Below are positions 57,129 through 64,000 of a stretch of DNA of 64,000 nt, piece after piece. The notes under the pieces were generated by a model, which had not been told where the DNA came from, searched no databases, and saw only the letters and a list, made by a program, of their open reading frames with translations. Origin of the DNA: Staphylococcus equorum. Lineage in GTDB: Bacteria > Bacillota > Bacilli > Staphylococcales > Staphylococcaceae. Location of the stretch: the NCBI RefSeq assembly GCF_029531845.1, contig NZ_JAMBPV010000009.1:1-64000 (forward strand), written 5' to 3'. Every line of letters begins with the position of its first letter. Position 1 is the first letter of the stretch. Made by a program: the position numbers and the translations under genes.

Positions 57129-57794
57129 TTAAAATGTAAGTTGATCAATCACTTTTTGAGCAGATACAACTGTGCCTACGACACCAGATTTCAAGTCTAT
57201 TGCTACAGCTTTATCATCATCTCGTAAATTATCTAACCATTCAGCGAATACTTCACCTTCGATTTCTATAATTTCACATTCTTCAAAGTCTTCGTCTCTT
57301 ACTTTTTTAGCCCTACTTTTAATACTCCAAACAGGCATGATGTGTGGTCTTTGATGTTCATCATCACTAATCAAAATGAAATGTTTTTCGTTTTGATTAG
57401 ATAAGCCAAATACTGCATCCTCTTTAGAAACATCTTTTACAAATTCTTTCAAACGAATATTGTCTAAATCAGACATTAATTCATTTGTAATGTCTACGAT
57501 ATTAATCAATTCTCCATCTGAACTACCAGTAGGATCAATAAGTACTTCTTCGCCTTCTTCAAATAAGTTATCCATTTCGTAAGTTACAAAACGGTCTATA
57601 TCAATTTTCTTTACATTGCTGTAATCAATATTAAGCTTCTTCAAAAAAGTTTCCGCTTTAGATTTTTCTGACCACGCACATACTACATCTTTTCCCAATA
57701 CTTCATGTCTAATTAATTCTTTTGATTTTGTAGCTACGTAAAAGACTTCATTGACTAAAATTTCTTGGAAAAATGAATTTTGTTTATAAGACAT
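57129..57794 (-). CDS. DUF2750-type protein with two tandem domains
   Basis: A 221-residue soluble acidic protein in which the DUF2750-like pattern occurs twice: FFQEILVNEVFYVATKSKEL ... AWSEKSKAETFL in the first half and LKEFVKDVSKEDAVFGLSNQ ... PVWSIKSRAKKV in the second. The function is unknown. Of two adjacent ATGs the second (57794) has the better spacing from AAGGTG. No terminator is evident after it; the 57001-57128 gap is AT-rich. Confidence 0.75.
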   Translation of the reverse strand: MSYKQNSFFQEILVNEVFYVATKSKELIRHEVLGKDVVCAWSEKSKAETFLKKLNIDYSNVKKIDIDRFVTYEMDNLFEEGEEVLIDPTGSSDGELINIVDITNELMSDLDNIRLKEFVKDVSKEDAVFGLSNQNEKHFILISDDEHQRPHIMPVWSIKSRAKKVRDEDFEECEIIEIEGEVFAEWLDNLRDDDKAVAIDLKSGVVGTVVSAQKVIDQLTF

Positions 57795-57919
57795 CATAGC
57801 ACCTTCAATTCATTTATAATATTTACCCATACTTAAAATATAAATGACTCTTATACTCTAGTCAATTAACGTCCCATGCAATTCACTAGAGATATCCATT
57901 ATATTTGTGAGAACTTATT

Positions 57920-59113
57920 CTATTTTGCTTCTAAATCTTTTAAAAATTGCTGCTCCATTTTTTCTACACATGCTTTATTTTCCCCATGCCATATGCAACC
58001 AAACCTTGATTTAACAACTTCATTATCAAACCAATCTCCATCATAATAAGATAACGGGAATAGTACACCTTTATTAACATACTTCATAATTGTGTTGAAA
58101 AATCTTGAATTATCTACATGCGACAAATAACTATAAAATTTATGATAACCCTCTTCAAGAAACGGTTCTAGCAATAACATACTTGTTGAGCCATTCTGTC
58201 TAAAATTCAGATCTATCGCAAAAATACCACCCTTGCTATCTACCAAAAGGTCAAAACCAGCTATCCCAAAATAACCTTTCGAGACGCCGACTTCCATAAT
58301 CTCTTTTCCTGCTTGAATTACAGCATCAGGCACATCTTGTACATTTTCATTTCCATTATAATATCCATATTCATTGGTTAACTGTTCAGAAGTACCTATA
58401 TAACGCACACCAGTATACTTTGAATATGCGTATTGAACACAATAATTTGCTACTGCTTCTACTTTTTGTTCGATGATTATTGTATCTGTTTCATTTTTAG
58501 CATTTTCAATGCGTAACTTTGCTTGTTCTAAATCATCATCCTTATAACAAATCATAACACCATATCCGCCTGCTGTTGGCAGATCATCTCCAGGTTTCAA
58601 TACAAATGGATACTCCCATTTTGCTACTGCTTCTGCAAAGTTATCTATATCAACAACTTCTCTAGTCGGTAGATATTTATGATTTGTCCATTCTGGTATA
58701 CGCGCTTTATTATTTAAAGCTACAAAAACATCTTTATCCAACGCGTAATACGCTTTATTCAAAATATCTTCACCATGAATGTACTGAAAGTAAAATTTTT
58801 TATAATCACGTGCCAAATCTTGTAACAATTGTTCATAGCTACTTTGATCTTGAAATTTAAGAATATTTGTTGGCATAGCTTTACCAATTGCTTCAAATAA
58901 CGTTTTTAATTTATCAGTTACACTTGCTTCATGTACAATTACAGGCATCTCATTAGCAATAATCAGCTCTCTACCGGTCAAAAAATTAGATTGATGTACT
59001 TCAGGTTCTAACCAAGGATTTGATATATAAGATGGTCTAGAAGTATAAACAATATGTGAATCGTAAAGATCACTAAGCGTTAACGTAGGTCTTAGAGAGC
59101 TTTGTTTTGTCAT
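57920..59113 (-). CDS. ATP-grasp domain protein, probable carboxylate-amine ligase
   Basis: A 397-residue protein. The ATP-grasp fold occupies about 130-330: WEYPFVLKPGDDLPTAGGYG (nucleotide loop), TDTIIIEQKVEAVANYCVQY, and the metal-binding GIFAIDLNFRQNGSTSMLLL (D-x-N-x-R). The N-terminal ~120 residues are family-specific. It starts within the stop of the M20 amidohydrolase gene (ATGA), so the two are coupled. Such a ligase would form an amide from ATP, a carboxylate and an amine, but the substrate is unknown. Confidence 0.8.
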   Translation of the reverse strand: MTKQSSLRPTLTLSDLYDSHIVYTSRPSYISNPWLEPEVHQSNFLTGRELIIANEMPVIVHEASVTDKLKTLFEAIGKAMPTNILKFQDQSSYEQLLQDLARDYKKFYFQYIHGEDILNKAYYALDKDVFVALNNKARIPEWTNHKYLPTREVVDIDNFAEAVAKWEYPFVLKPGDDLPTAGGYGVMICYKDDDLEQAKLRIENAKNETDTIIIEQKVEAVANYCVQYAYSKYTGVRYIGTSEQLTNEYGYYNGNENVQDVPDAVIQAGKEIMEVGVSKGYFGIAGFDLLVDSKGGIFAIDLNFRQNGSTSMLLLEPFLEEGYHKFYSYLSHVDNSRFFNTIMKYVNKGVLFPLSYYDGDWFDNEVVKSRFGCIWHGENKACVEKMEQQFLKDLEAK

Positions 59114-60303
59114 TTTTTGTGCCCCTTTGTATATTGATATTGTTCAACGATTTCTTCAAACAATGGTTTGTTTTCTATGAGTTCTTGTCCCATTAAAGCC
59201 AGGATTTTTGCACCTCTCATTAATGCTTGATCCCCATGTGTACTACCTGCTGCTTCACGGAAACGATGTGTATGACCAACTAAATTTCGTGAACCAATTT
59301 TGATATGAGGGTGAATCGTTGGTATACAATGACTGACGTTACCAGTATCCGTAGAACCATAACCAAAATCATCATCTATAACCGCTTCACCCATTTCAGT
59401 GGCGTACTTTGCAAATAAATCATCTAATTTAGAAGTTTTAATAAATTCGTTCACTCCATTTTGTATTGGTCCAAATTCATAGTCACAATCTGTTTGTAGC
59501 GCTGCGCCTTTCGCTATCTGTCCAACACGTTCAGTCAAAACATCTAGCTCTTTTCGAGACGTAGCCCTCGTATAAAAACGCGCATGTGTAAAATCAGGTA
59601 TAATATTTGCTGCTTTACCACCATCAAGTATCACACCATGAACACGTTGGCGGCTTTTGATGTGTTGTCTTAATTGTGCCACACCATTGAAATAAGAAAT
59701 CATCGCATCTAAAGCGTTTCTTGCTTCATCTGCATTTTCAGATGCATGCGTACTTTTACCATAAAATTTTATATCTAAAACATCGACAGCTAATGTATCA
59801 ATTGTTCTATATGTCTCATTTCCAGGATGGACCATGAGCGCAATATCCAACTCATCTATAACGCCTGCTTTAACATAAGTAGCTTTGGCACTGCCGTTTT
59901 CACCGCCTTCTTCTGCTGGACAACCTAAGACGATGATTTTACCACCAATTTTATCAATCACTTGTTTTAGTGCGGTGCCCGCTAATACACTTGCAGTACC
60001 TATAATATTGTGACCACAAGCATGTCCTAAGCCTGGCAAAGCATCGTATTCTGCTAAAAATCCAATTGTAGGTCCTTCTATACCAGAGTCGTATCGTGCA
60101 ATAAATCCTGTTGCATGTTCTGCTATATCTGTTTCTACTTCAAAATCATGCGATATTAAATCTTCTATCAAAGTTCTCGAAGCAAAAATCTCTTCATTTC
60201 CTAATTCTGGTCTCTGATGTATTTGATGACTTATTTCTAAGTATTTATGATTTTCATTTTCTATATAATCTAATATAATTTGTTTTTTCTCCATCGTTTG
60301 CAC
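59110..60303 (-). CDS. M20-family amidohydrolase / peptidase
   Basis: A 397-residue M20D-type zinc hydrolase. Metal ligands and catalytic residues are visible in GLGHACGHNIIGTA (about 98-111), GCPAEEGGENGSAKA and ALMVHPGNE, with a lid domain starting near FYGKSTHASENADEA. The family removes acyl or aminoacyl groups from amides. The start is ambiguous: GTG 60303 is 4 bases after AGGAGG, while ATG 60294 (MEKKQIILDY) is 13 bases after it. It is the first gene of the amidohydrolase/ATP-grasp pair. Confidence 0.85.
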   Translation of the reverse strand: MQTMEKKQIILDYIENENHKYLEISHQIHQRPELGNEEIFASRTLIEDLISHDFEVETDIAEHATGFIARYDSGIEGPTIGFLAEYDALPGLGHACGHNIIGTASVLAGTALKQVIDKIGGKIIVLGCPAEEGGENGSAKATYVKAGVIDELDIALMVHPGNETYRTIDTLAVDVLDIKFYGKSTHASENADEARNALDAMISYFNGVAQLRQHIKSRQRVHGVILDGGKAANIIPDFTHARFYTRATSRKELDVLTERVGQIAKGAALQTDCDYEFGPIQNGVNEFIKTSKLDDLFAKYATEMGEAVIDDDFGYGSTDTGNVSHCIPTIHPHIKIGSRNLVGHTHRFREAAGSTHGDQALMRGAKILALMGQELIENKPLFEEIVEQYQYTKGHKK

Positions 60304-60509
60304 TCTACCTCCTGAATTACCAAAACATTGTCAACTTCACAACTTATATGTAATAAGCAATTTTATAGATAACACCACATATCATGCTTAATATTTATAT
60401 CGTGTTTAATTATTATTTATTCTATCGGGTTTATTGTCTTCTGTCATTCCTTTTCTGAATTTTAAGTAAATTAGCATTGACCACTTTACATTTATACCCG
60501 TTTCAGAAA

Positions 60510-60538
60510 TTGTAAATACATTACGGTCTTGTTACAAT
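60510..60538 (+). promoter_or_regulatory. Promoter of luxS
   Basis: TTGTAA (60510-60515), a 17-base spacer and TACAAT (60533-60538) lie about 32 bases before the luxS start. Confidence 0.7.
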
Positions 60539-60569
60539 TAACTTACTTAAAATATTAGGAGGATATGAC

Positions 60570-61040
60570 ATGCCAAAAATGAACGTTGAAAGCTTCAATT
60601 TAGATCATACGATAGTATCTGCACCATTTGTCAGACTAGCTGGCAAAATGGAGGGGGCTAACGGTGATGTTATTCATAAATATGATATCCGTTTCAAACA
60701 ACCAAACAAAGAGCATATGGAAATGCCTGGTTTACACTCTTTAGAACATTTGATGGCCGAAAATATTAGAAATCATTCAGATAAAGTGGTTGATATTAGC
60801 CCAATGGGTTGCCAAACTGGCTTCTATGTTTCATTCATTAACCATGATGATTATGAAGATGTCTTAAACATCATCGAACAAACAATCAATGATGTATTAA
60901 ACGCTACAGAAGTACCTGCTTGTAATGAAGTACAATGTGGCTGGGCAGCAAGTCATTCTCTTGAAGGTGCTAAAGAAATTGCACAAACCTTCTTAGATCA
61001 AAAATCAGTATGGAAAGATGTATATGGAGAAAATAAATAA
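60570..61040 (+). CDS. luxS: S-ribosylhomocysteine lyase LuxS
   Basis: A 156-residue metalloenzyme that cleaves S-ribosylhomocysteine to homocysteine and DPD, the precursor of AI-2. Metal ligands are the HSLEHLM motif (about 54-60) and a C-terminal Cys in [13 protein letters not shown]. The conserved Cys in SPMGCQTGF acts as base. AGGAGG precedes the ATG. It is monocistronic between the M20 gene and the deo cluster. Confidence 0.97.
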   Translation: MPKMNVESFNLDHTIVSAPFVRLAGKMEGANGDVIHKYDIRFKQPNKEHMEMPGLHSLEHLMAENIRNHSDKVVDISPMGCQTGFYVSFINHDDYEDVLNIIEQTINDVLNATEVPACNEVQCGWAASHSLEGAKEIAQTFLDQKSVWKDVYGENK

Positions 61041-61111
61041 TATAGCCAATTTATAAATATACTTAAAATAACATCATTTTATAACCACCACATCTACATC
61101 GAATAAAAAAT

Positions 61112-61160
61112 AAAAAAGTGGCTGTTAGCTTTCCATTAAGGATACTAACAGCCACTTTTT
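61112..61160. terminator. Bidirectional terminator between luxS and the DoxX-like gene
   Basis: The stem AAAAAGTGGCTGTTAG / CTAACAGCCACTTTTT has T tracts on both sides. It serves luxS on the plus strand and the deo operon on the minus strand. Confidence 0.9.
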
Positions 61161-61166
61161 ATTTAA

Positions 61167-61520
61167 TCATAGCTTACTAATCATTTTTATCATGACCACT
61201 TGTAATGGTAAACGACCATACAAAGCCCATTTAGGTAATTGTTTACCAGCTAGCGGTAAGTTTTTACGTGCCATATAAATATTAGCCGGGAATACAGCCC
61301 ATAAAAAAGCATTTATCGTTTTTTTCAAACATGATGAAGGCTGCTTGATTAGTAATAATAATCCAAATACTATCTCAAACACACCTGTGATTAAAACTGC
61401 GGCTTTTCTAAAAGGTAAATATTCAGGTACGATATTTCTAAACTTTTCTTCATCTTTAAAATGAAGCACACCAGCTACGCTAAAACCCATGCCAAATACT
61501 ATTCTAATTATTTTTTTCAT
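61167..61520 (-). CDS. DoxX-like small membrane protein
   Basis: A 117-residue protein with about four membrane segments (5-20, 38-58, 66-82, 97-114) and the DoxX-like pattern GMGFSVAGVLHFKDEEKF and FRKAAVLITGVFEIVFG. The role is unknown. The start overlaps the deoB stop by one base (TAATG), so it is translated with the nucleoside-catabolic genes. It ends at the luxS-shared terminator. Confidence 0.8.
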   Translation of the reverse strand: MKKIIRIVFGMGFSVAGVLHFKDEEKFRNIVPEYLPFRKAAVLITGVFEIVFGLLLLIKQPSSCLKKTINAFLWAVFPANIYMARKNLPLAGKQLPKWALYGRLPLQVVMIKMISKL

Positions 61521-62704
61521 TATTCAATGCCCATTTCTTTTAAATAGCTTTTTCCGTACTCTGGTAATTTCACATTAAAATTATCAGCAATTGTTGCACC
61601 TAGCGAACTAAATGTAGCATCTACCGATAATTCGTGATATTCAGCAATTTTCGGGCTAAACATTAAGACTGGGATATACTCTCTTGTATGATCTGTACCT
61701 TCAGCAGTTGGATCGTTACCATGATCAGCAGTGATAATCACTAAATCATCATCTTGCAAATGCTTCATAAGTTCAGGTAAGCGCTCATCAAAATCTTTAA
61801 TCGCTTGTGCATAACCTACTTTATCACGACGATGTCCGTATAAGGCATCAAAATCCACAAGATTTAAAAAGCTTAAACCATTAAAATCACGTTGTACTGT
61901 TTCTATTAATTTGTCCATACCGTCCATATTATCTTTTGTACGAACCGCTTCAGTCACACCTTCACCATCGAAAATATCATTTATTTTTCCTAAGGCAATG
62001 ACATCATAGCCACCATCTTGTAATTCATTCATGACTGTTCTGCCAAAAGGTTTTAAGGCATAGTCATGTCTATTAGATGTTCTTGTAAAAGAACCTGGTT
62101 CACCAAGATAAGGTCTGGCAATAATTCTACCAATTAAATATTTTGGATCTTTGGTCAATTCTCTTACTTTTTCACAGATATCATAAAGTTCTTCTAACGG
62201 AATAATATCTTCATGGGCAGCGATTTGGAGCACTGGATCAGCTGAAGTGTAGACAATTAAGTCCCCAGTCTTCATTTGATGTTCGCCCCATTCATCTATA
62301 ATTTGCGTTCCAGAAGCGGGTCGGTTAGCCACTACTTTGCGACCAGTTATAGACTCAATTTCATCTACCAATTCTTTAGGGAATCCTTCGGGATATACTT
62401 TAAACGGCTGCATAATATTTAAGCCCATAATTTCCCAGTGCCCTGTCATTGTATCTTTACCTACTGAAGCTTCACTCATTTTAGTATAAAATGCTTGTGG
62501 TTTTACTTCTTTTTCAATTACAGGTAGTGGTTCAATATTACCTAAGCCTAATTTTTGAAGATTAGGTAATGACTGATTAAAATCTTCTAACGTGTGTTTT
62601 AATGTATGGCTGCCTTCATCGTTAAAAGCTTTTGCATCAGGACCTTCTCCTATGCCTACTGAGTCCATCACAATTAAGTGTACTCGTTTAAATCGTGTAG
62701 TCAT
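61520..62704 (-). CDS. deoB: Phosphopentomutase
   Basis: A 394-residue alkaline-phosphatase-superfamily mutase converting (deoxy)ribose-1-phosphate to the 5-phosphate. Metal-site motifs are [14 protein letters not shown] (about 11-24), [12 protein letters not shown] with the phosphothreonine, [11 protein letters not shown] and [20 protein letters not shown]. It follows pdp by 11 bases: Pdp makes its substrate. Confidence 0.97.
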   Translation of the reverse strand: MTTRFKRVHLIVMDSVGIGEGPDAKAFNDEGSHTLKHTLEDFNQSLPNLQKLGLGNIEPLPVIEKEVKPQAFYTKMSEASVGKDTMTGHWEIMGLNIMQPFKVYPEGFPKELVDEIESITGRKVVANRPASGTQIIDEWGEHQMKTGDLIVYTSADPVLQIAAHEDIIPLEELYDICEKVRELTKDPKYLIGRIIARPYLGEPGSFTRTSNRHDYALKPFGRTVMNELQDGGYDVIALGKINDIFDGEGVTEAVRTKDNMDGMDKLIETVQRDFNGLSFLNLVDFDALYGHRRDKVGYAQAIKDFDERLPELMKHLQDDDLVIITADHGNDPTAEGTDHTREYIPVLMFSPKIAEYHELSVDATFSSLGATIADNFNVKLPEYGKSYLKEMGIE

Positions 62705-62715
62705 TGTCTCAACTC

Positions 62716-64000
62716 CTATTCAGTAATAATTTTATGAATCAATGTTGGTTCTTCACCTTGTTCACTTACCGTGATACTTTGATTCAATTTCTCTATTACA
62801 TCATTAACGTTTTCGCGATTACTGTGTATTGTTAATAGTGGTTCGCCTTCATCGACTCTGTCTCCTACTTTTTTATGTAATACTAGGCCAACGCTTAAAT
62901 CGATATCATCATCTTTTGTTTGTCTACCTGCGCCTAACATCATTGAGGCAACGCCCATTTCATTCGCAATAATTTCAGTCACGAAACCAGATGATTCCGC
63001 TAGCAATTCAACTTGGTATTGAGCTTGTGGTAATTTTGATACGTCATCTACCACTGTGCCATCTCCATCTTGATTCTCTAAAAATGTTCTGAAACTTTCT
63101 AAAGCAGAACCATCCTGTATTGCTTTTTCTAACAATGCACGTGCTTCTTCTAAATCTTTCGCTTTGCCACCCACTACAACCATTTGGGAACCTAAAGTCA
63201 TTACAAGTTCAGTTAAGTCTTCCGGGCCTTTACCTTGTAGTGTTTCAATCGCTTCTTTCACTTCTAAGGCATTACCTATAGCGTATCCTAAAGGTTGACC
63301 CATATCCGAAATGATAGCCATCGTGTTTCTACCTACGTTATTACCGATGCTTACCATGGCATGTGCTAATGCTTCAGCATCTTCAAGTGTCTTCATAAAG
63401 GCACCATTACCTGTCTTAACATCAAGTACAATTGCATCAGCGCCTGCTGCAATTTTTTTACTCATTATTGATGAAGCGATAAGTGGAATAGAATTGACGG
63501 TGCCAGTAACATCGCGAAGACCGTATAGTTTTTTATCTGCTGGTGTTAAGTTACCCGTTTGTCCAATCACAGCGACTTTAGCTTCATTTACTAATTTAAC
63601 GAATTTTTCTTCACTGATTTCAACATGGAAACCTTCAACTGATTCTAATTTATCAATCGTACCGCCTGTATGACCTAGTCCTCTTCCGCTCATTTTAGCT
63701 ACAGGTACACCTACTGCTGCAACTAAAGGCGCAAGTACTAATGTTGTTGTATCTCCAACTCCACCAGTAGAATGCTTATCGACTTTAGTACCGTGAATAT
63801 CTGATAAATCAATGACATCACCTGAGTTAACCATTGTCATAGTTAATGCAGCTCTTTCTTCATCATTCATATCTTGAAAGAACACAGCCATCGCTAAACT
63901 AGAAGCTTGATAATCTGGTATGTCACCATTTGTATAGCCATTTATAAAAAATTCAATTTCCTCTTTTGTAAGTACTTGTCCATCACGTTTTTTTTCAATA
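62716..64000 (-). CDS. pdp: Pyrimidine-nucleoside phosphorylase (5' end beyond window)
   Basis: A partial gene. The reading frame runs off the window edge; by comparison with S. aureus Pdp only about six N-terminal residues are missing (visible start [17 protein letters not shown]). It cleaves uridine and thymidine by phosphate to base and (deoxy)ribose-1-phosphate. Family motifs are [32 protein letters not shown] and [18 protein letters not shown]. It is upstream of deoB in a nucleoside catabolic operon. The internal ATG at 63891 is not the start. Confidence 0.95.
   Translation of the reverse strand, partial: IEKKRDGQVLTKEEIEFFINGYTNGDIPDYQASSLAMAVFFQDMNDEERAALTMTMVNSGDVIDLSDIHGTKVDKHSTGGVGDTTTLVLAPLVAAVGVPVAKMSGRGLGHTGGTIDKLESVEGFHVEISEEKFVKLVNEAKVAVIGQTGNLTPADKKLYGLRDVTGTVNSIPLIASSIMSKKIAAGADAIVLDVKTGNGAFMKTLEDAEALAHAMVSIGNNVGRNTMAIISDMGQPLGYAIGNALEVKEAIETLQGKGPEDLTELVMTLGSQMVVVGGKAKDLEEARALLEKAIQDGSALESFRTFLENQDGDGTVVDDVSKLPQAQYQVELLAESSGFVTEIIANEMGVASMMLGAGRQTKDDDIDLSVGLVLHKKVGDRVDEGEPLLTIHSNRENVNDVIEKLNQSITVSEQGEEPTLIHKIITE

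Overview
The window is a low-GC Firmicute chromosome segment, and gene content and order identify it as Staphylococcus: mazEF-rsbUVW-sigB, alr-acpS, cshA, murF-ddl, csoR-csoZ, sceD, tenA-thiDME, atpIBEFHAGDC, mnaA-upp-glyA, tdk-prfA-prmC, rho, murA2-fba-pyrG-rpoE, luxS and deoB-pdp in one collinear block. The proteins resemble but differ from those of S. aureus as I remember them, so a non-aureus (coagulase-negative) species is likely; the species is not resolved. I see no prophage, IS element, transposase, CRISPR array or resistance island. This is conserved core genome and almost every gene is housekeeping.

Layout. 1-200: two tRNAs (Gly-TCC, Leu-GAG) with a strong promoter. 555-3153: sprT-like gene and tex. 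3326-6853: the general-stress sigma-B locus with its internal sigma-B promoter, preceded by the mazEF toxin-antitoxin pair. 6941-11102: alr, acpS and three PH-domain membrane proteins. 11329-15880: RNA helicase cshA, then murF and ddl for peptidoglycan precursors. 16154-20797: rodA, a 46-codon gene, the copper-responsive csoR-csoZ pair, cardiolipin synthase and an HD-domain protein. 21229-26178: yidC, a TPP-riboswitch-controlled thiamine salvage operon, and the WalR-type cell-wall gene sceD. 26662-29880: ssb paralogue, ywpF, fabZ, murA1 and a DUF1146 gene.

30208-37006 is the complete F1Fo ATP synthase operon. 37160-44954 holds mnaA, upp, glyA, a DUF436 gene, an arginine phosphatase, a Sua5-type tRNA-modification enzyme, prmC, prfA and tdk. 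45160-49104 holds rpmE2, rho, an aldehyde dehydrogenase and a QsrR-like repressor. 49192-54641 holds murA2, fba, pyrG and rpoE. 54751-64000 holds a GNAT enzyme, a VOC protein, coaW, a tandem DUF2750 protein, an ATP-grasp/M20 peptidase pair, luxS, a DoxX-like protein, deoB and a 5'-truncated pdp.

Cell-wall precursor synthesis recurs across the block (alr, ddl, murF, murA1, murA2, mnaA, rodA, sceD). Much of the interest is regulatory. The pyrG leader has every element of CTP-sensing attenuation by reiterative transcription. Other readable controls are a TPP riboswitch with terminator, a CsoR operator inside a promoter spacer, a WalR box before sceD, a sigma-B promoter before rsbV, and a cre box at an activating position before fba. 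Less explained are an 18-bp perfect palindrome in the cshA-murF gap, a pair of 18-bp direct repeats bracketing the HD-gene/yidC gap, an ATG-TAA start-stop just before atpF, and a translationally coupled ATP-grasp/M20 gene pair of unknown substrate.
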